Source: Gordonia sihwensis NBRC 108236
GTDB taxonomy: Bacteria > Actinomycetota > Actinomycetes > Mycobacteriales > Mycobacteriaceae
Direction of reading: 5' to 3'
Assembly: GCF_000333035.1 (NCBI RefSeq)
Contig: NZ_BANU01000015.1
Coordinates: 101,824-165,823, forward strand
Length of the DNA: 64,000 bases
Below, piece by piece: positions 16,978 to 24,642 of this stretch. The notes beneath the pieces were generated by a model. It did not search any database, was not told the origin of the DNA, and saw only the letters and a list, made by a program, of their open reading frames with translations. Positions within the stretch are counted from its first letter, which is position 1. Each line of letters starts with the position of its first letter. The translations under genes and the position numbers were made by a program.

Positions 16978-17682
16978 ATGAGCATCGACCTGCAGTTCCT
17001 TCGGGCGTTCGGCGACGAGGCTCCGCTCGTCACCAGTATCTGGCGCGTCGGGCCGGGACGTCGCGGTGTCTCGTCGGCCATGCTCGGCGGCGGTATCGGA
17101 GCGGTGGAGTGGGTGCTCAACGTGCAGGTCCCCGGCGACTATCGGCGGATGGACCCGGTGGCGCATCTCCGGGAGGTCGCCGCGGGCAGCGGACTGCGCG
17201 GACGCGGAGTGGGCATGTTGACCGCGGCGGCGGTGGATCGGACCGTGACATGCGCCGACGGCGCTGTCACCGCGTCGGCGACCGTCGGGCTGAGGGTGCC
17301 GACCTGGGCGGCGGCGCCCGTCGATGCCGCGGATCCGGGACTGGCGCCGTTGCTTCCGTCCGACCGGCCGGTGCCCGGGACCGTTGTGCCGGGGACCGTC
17401 AACATCACCGTCGACGTTCCGGTGGCCCTCACCGACGCGGCAATGGTGAACGCCGTCATCACCGTGACGGAAGCCAAGACCCAGGCGTTGCTCGAGGCCG
17501 GGTACCCGGCGACCGGAACCGCATCGGACGCCGTCGTGGTGGTCTGCGATCACGGCGGAGAACCCGAGCCCTTCGCGGGGCCGCGGTCGCACTGGGGCGG
17601 GGCGCTCGCGCGGGCCGTCCACGCCGCGGTGCGCCACGGCGCTCAGGACTACTCCCGGCGTCTCCGCGACGGCGGGCTCTGA
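16978..17682 (+). CDS. cbiZ: Adenosylcobinamide amidohydrolase (CbiZ)
   Basis: The start is taken at ATG 16978, giving 234 residues. The protein reads as the CbiZ family: VEWVLNVQVPGDYRRMDP near the N-terminus, GVGMLTAAAV, ATVGLRVP, then PGTVNITVDVPVALTDAAM, VTEAKTQALLEAG and TGTASDAVVVVC. CbiZ cleaves the aminopropanol arm of (adenosyl)cobinamide to give (adenosyl)cobyric acid, letting cells salvage incomplete corrinoids. It lies 35 nt after the BenE-like gene on the same strand, probably one transcript. No other cobalamin gene or riboswitch is seen nearby. Confidence 0.82.
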   Translation: MSIDLQFLRAFGDEAPLVTSIWRVGPGRRGVSSAMLGGGIGAVEWVLNVQVPGDYRRMDPVAHLREVAAGSGLRGRGVGMLTAAAVDRTVTCADGAVTASATVGLRVPTWAAAPVDAADPGLAPLLPSDRPVPGTVVPGTVNITVDVPVALTDAAMVNAVITVTEAKTQALLEAGYPATGTASDAVVVVCDHGGEPEPFAGPRSHWGGALARAVHAAVRHGAQDYSRRLRDGGL

Positions 17683-17710
17683 CCGTTCGGACGGGACGAG
17701 ACACTCACGA

Positions 17711-17754
17711 CGATTCAGGGCCGGCCTCCTGTGTCGGAGACCGGCCCTGAATCG
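17711..17754. terminator. Bidirectional hairpin terminator
   Basis: A 14-bp inverted repeat (CGATTCAGGGCCGG / CCGGCCCTGAATCG) with an inner CTCC/GGAG stem and a TGTGTC loop, between cbiZ and the convergent tRNA-Gly gene. Confidence 0.8.
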
Positions 17755-17759
17755 TCGCC

Positions 17760-17833
17760 TGGAGCGGGTGACGGGAATCGAACCCGCGTAGCTAGTTTGG
17801 AAGACTAGGGCTCTACCATTGAGCTACACCCGC
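17760..17833 (-). tRNA. tRNA-Gly (TCC anticodon)
   Basis: The reverse complement folds as a cloverleaf: acceptor GCGGGTG/CACCCGC, D arm GTAGCTCAATGGTAGAGC, anticodon stem CTAGT/ACTAG around loop CTTCCAA (anticodon TCC), T loop GGTTCGATTCC. The discriminator base at 17763 is followed by an encoded CCA (17760-17762). Confidence 0.95.
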
Positions 17834-17989
17834 GTGCGGCTGACGTGCCGGGAGTCCCGGCCGCGCTGCGCGCTTGCAGAACTCTACCGAGCCTCGCGCC
17901 GATTCACAAAACGGGAGGCGGGTTCGTCGTGGCGGCGCTTCGGCCCGTACTATGTTCCTTTGGTCCCGCCGGTGTTCGGCGTGGCCCGA

Positions 17990-18063
17990 CGGGATGTGGC
18001 GCAGCTTGGTAGCGCATCCGCTTTGGGAGCGGAGGGTCGCAGGTTCAAATCCTGTCATCCCGA
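17990..18063 (+). tRNA. tRNA-Pro (TGG anticodon)
   Basis: The cloverleaf has acceptor CGGGATG/CATCCCG, D arm GGCGCAGCTTGGTAGCGC, anticodon stem CCGCT/AGCGG with loop TTTGGGA (anticodon TGG) and T arm AGGTTCAAATCCT. No CCA is encoded. It lies 87 bp upstream of tig; no integrase or att duplication is visible. Confidence 0.95.
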
Positions 18064-18150
18064 CGAAGATGTCGCAGGCCCGACGGCACCGCCGGAGAAC
18101 GGCCCGACAGTACGAACTGCCAGCACGAACCGACAAGGAGTACCAACACC

Positions 18151-19521
18151 GTGAAGAGCACCGTCGAGCAGCTGAGCCCGACCCGAGTCAAGCTGAATGT
18201 CGAGGTTCCGTTCGAGGAACTCTCCGGTGACTTCGACCGCGCGTACAAGTCGCTCGCCCAGCAGATCCGCATCCCCGGCTTCCGCCCGGGCAAGGCTCCG
18301 GCCAAGCTGATCGAGGCGCGTGTCGGCCGGCAGGCGATCCTGGAGCAGGTCGTGAACGACGCCGTTCCGGCGAAGTACTCGCAGGCCGTCACCGAGGCCG
18401 AGATCAAGGCCATCAGTCAGCCCGAGATCGATCTGGCCGAGCTCGTCTACGGCGAGCCGGTGAAGTTCACCGCCGAGGTCGACGTCCGCCCGGAGATCGA
18501 ACTGCCGGAGTTCTCGTCCATCGCCGTCGAGGTCGACCCGATCGAGATCGCCGACGCCGACGTGGAAGAGGAGCTCGACAACCTGCGGGGCCGGTTCGGC
18601 ACCCTCGTCGGAGTCGACCGCGGCGTCACCGGCGGCGACTTCGTGTCACTGGACCTGTCGGCGACCGTCGGCGGTGAGACCGTCGAAGACGCCTCCACCG
18701 AGGGGCTCTCGCACGAGGTCGGCAGCGACACCCTGATCGAGGGCCTGGACGAGGCGCTCGAGGGCGTCAAGGCCGGCGACTCGGCCACCTTCACCTCCAA
18801 GCTGGTCGCCGGTGACCATGCCGGCGAGGACGCCGAGATCACGGCCAAGGTGAACTCGGTGAAGGTCCGTGAACTGCCGGAGCTGGACGATGAGTTCGCT
18901 CAGATGGCCTCGGAGTTCGACACCGTCGACGAACTGCGCGACAGCGTTCGCGATCGGGTCGCCGACTCGAAGAAGTACGAGCAGGCGGGCGCCATCCGTG
19001 ACGCCGTCCTGGAGCAGCTGCTCGACACCGTCGACTTCCCGCTGCCCGAGTCCGTCGTCGCCGACGAGGTGGAGGCCGTTCAGCACCAGCTGGTCCACGC
19101 CCTCGGACACGACGACGCACAGGTCGACCGCTTCCTCGAAGCGCAGGGCAAGACCCGCGAGGAGTGGGACGCCGAGAGCAAGGCCGACGCGGAGAAGTCG
19201 GTGCGCACTCAGCTGCTGCTCGACGCCATCGCCGACGCGACGGAGGTGGAGGTCGCTCAGGACGAGCTGACCCAGCAGATCCTGATGCAGTCGCAGCGCT
19301 ACGGCATCGCGCCGCAGGAGTTCATCCAGCAGCTGCAGAACGCCAACCAGATCGGCGCGCTGTACGCCGACGTGCGCCGCAACAAGGCGCTCGCCGAGGT
19401 CATCGGCGAGGTCAAGGTCACCGACACCAACGGCGAGACCATCGACACCAAGGCCTTCTTCGGATCGGCGGACGACACCGAGAGCGATGAGGCCGAGACC
19501 GACGAGGCCGAGGACGCCTGA
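18151..19521 (+). CDS. tig: Trigger factor chaperone
   Basis: A 456-residue ribosome-associated chaperone and peptidyl-prolyl isomerase starting at GTG 18151. The N-terminal ribosome-binding domain contains the signature loop GFRPGKAP (residues 49-56). The FKBP-like domain follows (GVTGGDFVSLDLSATVGGET onward, about 160-245). The long helical C-terminal chaperone domain ends in an acidic tail (DDTESDEAETDEAEDA). It is the first gene of the conserved tig-clpP1-clpP2-clpX order, but a strong hairpin and a 265-bp gap separate it from clpP1. Confidence 0.97.
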   Translation: MKSTVEQLSPTRVKLNVEVPFEELSGDFDRAYKSLAQQIRIPGFRPGKAPAKLIEARVGRQAILEQVVNDAVPAKYSQAVTEAEIKAISQPEIDLAELVYGEPVKFTAEVDVRPEIELPEFSSIAVEVDPIEIADADVEEELDNLRGRFGTLVGVDRGVTGGDFVSLDLSATVGGETVEDASTEGLSHEVGSDTLIEGLDEALEGVKAGDSATFTSKLVAGDHAGEDAEITAKVNSVKVRELPELDDEFAQMASEFDTVDELRDSVRDRVADSKKYEQAGAIRDAVLEQLLDTVDFPLPESVVADEVEAVQHQLVHALGHDDAQVDRFLEAQGKTREEWDAESKADAEKSVRTQLLLDAIADATEVEVAQDELTQQILMQSQRYGIAPQEFIQQLQNANQIGALYADVRRNKALAEVIGEVKVTDTNGETIDTKAFFGSADDTESDEAETDEAEDA

Positions 19522-19542
19522 CCGCCGGCCTCCGACACCACG

Positions 19543-19578
19543 GCGACAGCCGGGACGAGTGATCGTCCCGGCTGTCGC
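19543..19578. terminator. tig hairpin terminator
   Basis: A 16-bp perfect stem with a GTGA loop (GCGACAGCCGGGACGA / TCGTCCCGGCTGTCGC), 21 bp after the tig stop. Confidence 0.85.
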
Positions 19579-19626
19579 GCTGTCAGAGGGCCTTCGACCG
19601 GGGATCGAACATCCGCCGAACCGTTC

Positions 19627-19637
19627 CGCTGTAAGCG
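19627..19637 (-). promoter_or_regulatory. ClgR-type box upstream of clpP1P2
   Basis: On the minus strand the sequence reads CGCTTACAGCG, a full match to the ClgR core CGCYNANRGCG, preceded by TATT (matching WNNW). It is 150 bp before the clpP1 start. ClgR is the known activator of clp genes in corynebacteria and mycobacteria. Confidence 0.65.
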
Positions 19638-19786
19638 AATAAGGGGTGTCGGAGGAACAACCCCGGGGGTGGAATTGATTAATCTCGGTGACAGCTTCTC
19701 CGAAGGACGGGCGCGATGCGTCCGATGGACTCGGTCGACGAGACCTTCCGGGGAGATCCGCACCGTTAGACAGATGGGACATCTCA

Positions 19787-20386
19787 GTGAGCAATCTGTA
19801 CACGCCCTCGATGAGCTCGGGCGCAGTCGGCCTGAACCTGACCGACTCGGTCTTCGAGCGTCTGCTTCGCGAGCGCATCATCTTCCTGGGCACCCAGGTC
19901 GACGACGACATCGCGAACCGCCTCTGCGCGCAGATCCTGCTGCTCGCGGCCGAGGATCCGACCAAGGACATCAACCTCTACATCAACTCGCCGGGCGGCA
20001 GCGTGACCGCGGGGATGGCCATCTTCGACACGATGCAGCTCGCGTCATGCGATGTCGCCACGTACGCGATGGGCATGGCCGCCTCGATGGGACAGTTCCT
20101 CCTGGCCGCCGGCGCCAAGGGCAAGCGTCACGCGCTGCCGCACGCGCGGATCATGATGCACCAGCCGTCGGCGGGCATCGGTGGCACGGCCGCGGACATC
20201 GCCATCCAGGCCGAGCAGTTCGCCGCCACCAAGCGTGAGATGAACCGGCTCAACGCCGAGTTCACCGGCCAGCCGCTGGAGAAGATCGAGGCGGACGCCG
20301 ACCGCGACAACTGGTTCACCGCCGAGGAGGCCAAGGCCTACGGCTTCGTCGACCACGTCGTGACCAGCGCGGGCGCGGTCGCCTGA
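19787..20386 (+). CDS. clpP1: ATP-dependent Clp protease proteolytic subunit 1
   Basis: Start at GTG 19787 (199 residues); the frame is open upstream but without family similarity. Serine protease of the ClpP1P2 tetradecamer. The catalytic triad reads Ser100 (MGMAASMG), His125 (RIMMHQP) and Asp174 (DADRDNW), equivalent to 98/123/172 of M. tuberculosis ClpP1. In actinobacteria ClpP1 and ClpP2 form separate heptamers that stack into one active protease fed by ClpX or ClpC1. It is 48 nt upstream of clpP2, so one transcript is expected, probably under ClgR. Confidence 0.95.
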   Translation: MSNLYTPSMSSGAVGLNLTDSVFERLLRERIIFLGTQVDDDIANRLCAQILLLAAEDPTKDINLYINSPGGSVTAGMAIFDTMQLASCDVATYAMGMAASMGQFLLAAGAKGKRHALPHARIMMHQPSAGIGGTAADIAIQAEQFAATKREMNRLNAEFTGQPLEKIEADADRDNWFTAEEAKAYGFVDHVVTSAGAVA

Positions 20387-20434
20387 TCCCGTCGCCACCC
20401 ACGTTCACCTCACTTCACCGGTTACGGAGAGAAC

Positions 20435-21115
20435 ATGACTAACCTGCTTCCCGCCGACGTCCGCGCGGGCATCCCGGATGCGGCCCTGGCGCTCAAGAGC
20501 ATCGAGGCTCGGTACATCCTGCCGTCGTTCATCGAGAACACCCCCAACGGCCAGCGCCAGTACGACCCGTACGCCAAGCTGTTCGAAGAGCGGATCGTCT
20601 TCGTGGGAACGCCCATCGATCAGACGGTCGCCAACGACGTGATGGCCCAGCTGCTGGTCCTGGAGAGCCAGGACCCCGACCGCGACATCACCATGTACAT
20701 CAACTCGCCCGGCGGCAGCGTGCCCGACATGCTCGCCATCTACGACACCATGCAGTACGTGCACTGCGACGTGATGACCGTCTGCCTCGGCGAGGCGGCC
20801 TCGGCCGCGGCGATCCTGCTGGCCGGCGGCACGCCGGGCAAGCGTGCGGCGCTGCCGAACGCGACGGTGCTGATCCATCAGCCGCGCACCGGCGGTGCCT
20901 ACCAGGGCCAGGTGTCGGATCTGGAGATCCAGGCGGCGGAGATCGAGCGCATCCGCAGGCGGCTGGACGAGATCCTCGCCTCGCACACCGGCCAGGACCC
21001 GGAGAAGATCCGCAAGGACACCGACCGCGACAACATCCTCACGGCCGACCAGGCCAAGGAGTACGGAATCGTCGACGAGGTGTTCGACTACCGCAAGAAG
21101 TCGGCGCGGAGCTGA
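20435..21115 (+). CDS. clpP2: ATP-dependent Clp protease proteolytic subunit 2
   Basis: A 226-residue ClpP with Ser123 (GEAASAAA), His148 (VLIHQP) and Asp199 (TDRDN), thirteen residues beyond the M. tuberculosis numbering, so the N-terminus is longer by that amount; the start has a clear GGAGA site 5 nt upstream. The product partners ClpP1 in the mixed protease, and ClpX docks on the ClpP2 face in mycobacteria. The C-terminal DYRKKSARS tail is basic. Confidence 0.96.
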   Translation: MTNLLPADVRAGIPDAALALKSIEARYILPSFIENTPNGQRQYDPYAKLFEERIVFVGTPIDQTVANDVMAQLLVLESQDPDRDITMYINSPGGSVPDMLAIYDTMQYVHCDVMTVCLGEAASAAAILLAGGTPGKRAALPNATVLIHQPRTGGAYQGQVSDLEIQAAEIERIRRRLDEILASHTGQDPEKIRKDTDRDNILTADQAKEYGIVDEVFDYRKKSARS

Positions 21116-21217
21116 GCGAACGTCGAATCTCAGCGACTGCCGCATTTCGGCTCGTCGAAGGCATCGTGCGCGGGTACCGTCGAGGTTGTCCGCAGATAGG
21201 GAAGTAGGTGGGGCGTA

Positions 21218-22507
21218 GTGGCGCGAATGGGAGACGGTGGTGACCTCCTGAAGTGCTCTTTCTGCGGCAAGAGCCAGAAACAGGTCAAGAAGCTCATCGC
21301 AGGTCCGGGGGTGTACATCTGTGACGAGTGCATCGACCTCTGCAACGAGATCATCGAGGAGGAACTCGCCGAGACCAGCGATGTGAAGCTCGACGAGTTG
21401 CCCAAGCCCGCGGAGATCCGGGACTTCCTGGACAACTATGTGGTGGGCCAGGATTCGGCCAAGCGCACCCTCGCGGTGGCCGTCTACAACCACTACAAGC
21501 GCATCCAGGCGGGTGAGAAGAAGTCCGGCGACAAGCGCTCGTCCGCGGTGGAGCCCGTGGAACTGGCGAAGTCGAACATCCTCATGCTCGGCCCCACGGG
21601 CTGCGGCAAGACGTACCTGGCGCAGACCCTCGCGAAGATGCTCAACGTCCCGTTCGCGATCGCGGACGCCACCGCACTGACCGAGGCCGGCTACGTGGGC
21701 GAGGACGTCGAGAACATCCTCCTGAAGCTGATCCAGGCCGCCGACTACGACGTCAAGCGGGCCGAGACCGGCATCATCTACATCGACGAGGTCGACAAGA
21801 TCGCCCGCAAGAGCGAGAACCCGTCGATCACCCGCGACGTGTCGGGCGAGGGCGTGCAGCAGGCGCTGCTGAAGATCCTGGAGGGAACGCAGGCCAGCGT
21901 GCCGCCGCAGGGCGGCCGCAAGCATCCCCATCAGGAGTTCATCCAGATCGACACGACCAATGTGCTCTTCATCGTCGCGGGTGCGTTCGCCGGCCTCGAG
22001 AAGGTGGTCGACGAGCGGATCGGCAAGCGCAGCATCGGCTTCGGCAACGACGTCCCGAGTAAGGACAAGGTCGACACGACCGACCACTTCGCCGAGGTGA
22101 TGCCCGAGGATCTGATCAAGTTCGGTCTGATCCCCGAGTTCATCGGGCGCCTGCCGGTGGTCGCATCGGTCGCGAACCTCGACAAGGAGGCGCTGGTCTC
22201 GATTCTGTCGGAGCCCAAGAACGCGCTCGTCAAGCAGTACGTGCGCCTGTTCGAGATGGACAACGTCGAACTCGAGTTCAGTCAGGACGCGCTCGAAGCA
22301 GTGGCCGACCAGGCGATCCACCGGGGAACCGGAGCGCGTGGTCTGCGGGCCATCATGGAAGAGGTACTGCTGCCGGTGATGTACGACATTCCGAGCCGCG
22401 ACGATGTGGCCAAGGTGGTCGTCACGGGGGAGACGGTGCGCGACAACGTGCTGCCGACCATCGTGCCGCGCAGCGAAGACGAGGGGCCGCGCGAGAAGTC
22501 GGCCTGA
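21218..22507 (+). CDS. clpX: Clp protease ATPase subunit ClpX
   Basis: A 429-residue AAA+ unfoldase. The N-terminal zinc-binding domain has CSFC and CDEC (four Cys, residues 13-41). The AAA+ module has Walker A GPTGCGKT near 125-132, Walker [11 protein letters not shown] near 185-194 and the pore loop GYVGEDVEN between them. A GTG start at 21218 gives the usual [12 protein letters not shown]-terminus. It lies 102 bp after clpP2, followed by a hairpin terminator. Confidence 0.97.
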   Translation: MARMGDGGDLLKCSFCGKSQKQVKKLIAGPGVYICDECIDLCNEIIEEELAETSDVKLDELPKPAEIRDFLDNYVVGQDSAKRTLAVAVYNHYKRIQAGEKKSGDKRSSAVEPVELAKSNILMLGPTGCGKTYLAQTLAKMLNVPFAIADATALTEAGYVGEDVENILLKLIQAADYDVKRAETGIIYIDEVDKIARKSENPSITRDVSGEGVQQALLKILEGTQASVPPQGGRKHPHQEFIQIDTTNVLFIVAGAFAGLEKVVDERIGKRSIGFGNDVPSKDKVDTTDHFAEVMPEDLIKFGLIPEFIGRLPVVASVANLDKEALVSILSEPKNALVKQYVRLFEMDNVELEFSQDALEAVADQAIHRGTGARGLRAIMEEVLLPVMYDIPSRDDVAKVVVTGETVRDNVLPTIVPRSEDEGPREKSA

Positions 22508-22521
22508 CCGAGAATCACGAC

Positions 22522-22559
22522 ACGGCCGGTGTTCCCGTCGAGACGGGGACGCCGGCCGT
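22522..22559. terminator. clpX hairpin terminator
   Basis: An 18-bp stem with two mismatches or wobbles (ACGGCCGGTGTTCCCGTC / GACGGGGACGCCGGCCGT), 15 bp after the clpX stop. Confidence 0.75.
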
Positions 22560-22656
22560 CGTCGTGCGCGGCCCGGCTCCCGTGCGATGCAGCCCGCGGC
22601 CGACCGTTTGAACCAAGACGGACCCGGTTCCGCGGAGTCTTTGGGACACTGGGCAG

Positions 22657-23268
22657 ATGACGCGCACGGGCGAAGACAGACTGGCCGGAATCATCCTCGC
22701 GGGCGGGCGTTCCCGCCGCATGGGGCAGGACAAGGCGGCGATGGAGTGGGACGGCGCGCCGATGCTCAGCCGGATCGCATGGGCGATCAGCGCCCGGTGC
22801 GAACCGGTGCTGGTCGCGGCGCCGCGGACATCGCAGGCGTACCTCGAGCTGAGCGACGAGACGGACCTCGACTGGGTCACCACGGAGAAGGCGGGCAGCG
22901 GTCCCCTCGGTGGACTGGTGGCGGCGTTGCAGGCGGCGGCGGACGCCGGTGCCGAGGCGGCCTTCGTCTGCGCCACCGACATGCCGCTCGTGGACACCGG
23001 GCTGATCGACGAACTCCTGGACGGGCTGACCGAATCGACCGACGTCGTCGTCGCGCACGAGGGCGGGCGCGATCACCCGATGGCCGGCGTCTACCGCACT
23101 CGCTCCGCGCAGCAACTCGCCGACCTCGTGGAGAAGGGCGAGCTCCGGATGGGTGCGGCCCTCGATGCGCTCGTCACACGCCGCATCGGGGTCTCGGACC
23201 CGGACTGGCTCACCAACGTCGACGCACCCGAGGACCTGCATCGATTGCGCAGTTCGCGCGCATCGTGA
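22657..23268 (+). CDS. mobA: Molybdenum cofactor guanylyltransferase
   Basis: A 203-residue nucleotidyltransferase with the GTP-binding loop LAGGRSRRMGQDK (residues 14-26), SGPLGGL and the metal-binding CATDMPL. It attaches GMP to molybdopterin to make the bis-MGD or MGD cofactor, or acts on a related substrate (the MobA/CofC fold is shared). Linkage to clpX matches the mycobacterial order. It ends 7 bp from the convergent DUF202 gene. Confidence 0.88.
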   Translation: MTRTGEDRLAGIILAGGRSRRMGQDKAAMEWDGAPMLSRIAWAISARCEPVLVAAPRTSQAYLELSDETDLDWVTTEKAGSGPLGGLVAALQAAADAGAEAAFVCATDMPLVDTGLIDELLDGLTESTDVVVAHEGGRDHPMAGVYRTRSAQQLADLVEKGELRMGAALDALVTRRIGVSDPDWLTNVDAPEDLHRLRSSRAS

Positions 23269-23275
23269 GGGCCGG

Positions 23276-23587
23276 TCAGCCGAAGACCATATCGGCTATG
23301 GCGAGTGCGGTACCCGCTAGCGCGATGACGACCACCACGCCAACGGTCGCGACCATCGTCGGCCAGACCGAACCGGTCCCGGCGACACGGTCAGGCCCCT
23401 TCGGAAAGTGCCGGACGGCGACGTGGCACAGGACGACACCGGCGACGAACGTGCAGAGGGCCGCCGCCGGGAATCCGTGACGCAGGGCGGCGAAGCCGGC
23501 GGCCGCGCAGGCGAGCAGGACGGAGAGGCCGGTCCGCTGCCAGGCCAATGCGGTGCGCTGCGGTTGGAGGCCCGGGTCGATGCTCAC
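23276..23587 (-). CDS. DUF202 membrane protein (second of pair)
   Basis: A 103-residue protein. GTG 23587 is chosen because it overlaps the upstream stop in a GTGA coupling. It begins PGLQPQRTALAWQRTGLSVL, the DUF202 signature (TxLAWxRT), followed by three predicted membrane helices. DUF202 proteins (YidG/YidH) are of unknown function. The pair is divergent from a MarR regulator, so control by that regulator is inferred. Confidence 0.8.
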   Translation of the reverse strand: MSIDPGLQPQRTALAWQRTGLSVLLACAAAGFAALRHGFPAAALCTFVAGVVLCHVAVRHFPKGPDRVAGTGSVWPTMVATVGVVVVIALAGTALAIADMVFG

Positions 23588-23973
23588 GAGAGACGCAGAA
23601 TCGACACGACGCCGAAGCCGACGAGCCCAGCGGCGACGACCGCGATGCCCATGACGAGCCAGGGCAGCGGCAGCGGAGGCGGCAAGGGCAGGCCGAGTCG
23701 CAGGGCCCGCTCGTTGCGCCGCCACGAGAGCAGTGCGACGATAGCGAGCGCGCCGCCGGCGACGCATGCCACCAGAGACAGCAGGTGGACGACCATCGGA
23801 GACGAGGTCAGGCCGGCGACGGTCGTCAGCGTGATACCGCCGGCGATCAGGGCGAGAGCGGTGCGGACCCAGGCCAGTGCCGTGCGTTCGTTCGCGAGGG
23901 AGAAGCGGACGTCCGGCTCCTCACCGACGGAGTAGACGGCGGCGGGTCGGCGTTGCGGGAGGGTATTGCTCAT
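23584..23973 (-). CDS. DUF202/YidH-like membrane protein (first of pair)
   Basis: A 129-residue protein from ATG 23973. A soluble start (YSVGEEPDVRFSLANERTALAW) leads to the DUF202 motif NERTALAWVRTALALIAGG and three hydrophobic helices, the last after a Pro-rich LPLPPPLPLPW stretch. It is translationally coupled to the next gene by a 4-nt overlap, as yidH-yidG are in other bacteria. The two proteins probably form one membrane complex. Confidence 0.82.
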   Translation of the reverse strand: MSNTLPQRRPAAVYSVGEEPDVRFSLANERTALAWVRTALALIAGGITLTTVAGLTSSPMVVHLLSLVACVAGGALAIVALLSWRRNERALRLGLPLPPPLPLPWLVMGIAVVAAGLVGFGVVSILRLS

Positions 23974-24049
23974 TGATCTCAATCGTCGTGGCCGGTGCCG
24001 GGGTACCGGCGCGGAGGCGTGTCGACATGAACAGCGTCGACGTAAATAG

Positions 24050-24066
24050 TTCTGTAGCAGACAGAA
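24050..24066. promoter_or_regulatory. Probable MarR operator
   Basis: A perfect interrupted palindrome TTCTGT-AGCAG-ACAGAA, 11 bp before the MarR start and in the gap to the divergent DUF202 pair. Two GTCGAC hexamers (24021 and 24036) lie beside it. Confidence 0.65.
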
Positions 24067-24076
24067 GTAGATTAAC

Positions 24077-24553
24077 ATGACTGAAACCGAGCCCGGTGTG
24101 GACCGGGTCACAGAAGACGACGGCGCGTGGGAGTTGACCGCTGTGATCACGCAGCTGCGCCGGTCGCTGCGGTCGAGCGTGCGCGAGGACTTCGCGTGGG
24201 AGTCGCTGCCGATGGCGCAGGTCGAGTTCCTGCAGCGCCTCGCGCGGGAGCCGGGACTGCGGATCGGCGAGCTGGCCCGCAAACACCGGATGGCGACCAA
24301 CACGGTCAGCACTCTGGTGAATCAGATGGTGAAGAACGGGCTGATCGTCCGAGAACCGGTCCCTGACGACCGCCGCGCTGTCCAGGTACGGCTCACCGAG
24401 GTCGGGCGCACCCGGCTGGACGAGTGGACGCGGGCGAACGAGCGGCGGATCTCGGAGGCGCTGGCCGGGCTGGACGGCGACCAGCGCGCGGCGATCAGGG
24501 TCGCGGTGCCCGCGCTCGCAGCGCTCGCGGCGCGACTCGACGACCTCGGCTGA
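24077..24553 (+). CDS. MarR-family transcriptional regulator
   Basis: A 158-residue winged-helix regulator: LRIGELARKHRMATNTVSTLV recognition region (residues 60-85), the wing VPDDRRAVQVRLTEVG with the family-typical Asp-Arg pair (95-110), and a long C-terminal dimerisation helix. MarR proteins usually bind a palindrome in their own promoter and release it on binding a phenolic ligand or on oxidation. No Cys is present here, so thiol sensing is unlikely. It is divergent from the DUF202 pair. Confidence 0.9.
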   Translation: MTETEPGVDRVTEDDGAWELTAVITQLRRSLRSSVREDFAWESLPMAQVEFLQRLAREPGLRIGELARKHRMATNTVSTLVNQMVKNGLIVREPVPDDRRAVQVRLTEVGRTRLDEWTRANERRISEALAGLDGDQRAAIRVAVPALAALAARLDDLG

Positions 24554-24642
24554 CACCGGGACCGGGGCTCGGGGAGTGACCCAGGCCGCTTACGGCGACA
24601 TGGCGGCGACGGCGGTGCGCGGTGTTCTCTAGAATCACCCAG

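Noticed and set aside
16943..17000. Cobalamin riboswitch before cbiZ
   Set aside because: Only 35 bp separate benE from cbiZ and no B12-box-like sequence is present here or upstream of benE.
17760..18063. tRNA pair as an integration site of a genomic island
   Set aside because: No integrase, no direct duplication of a tRNA 3' end, and core genes (tig, clp) follow at once.
24554..24642. T-box riboswitch before valS
   Set aside because: The gap is only 89 bp with no specifier stem or T-box sequence.
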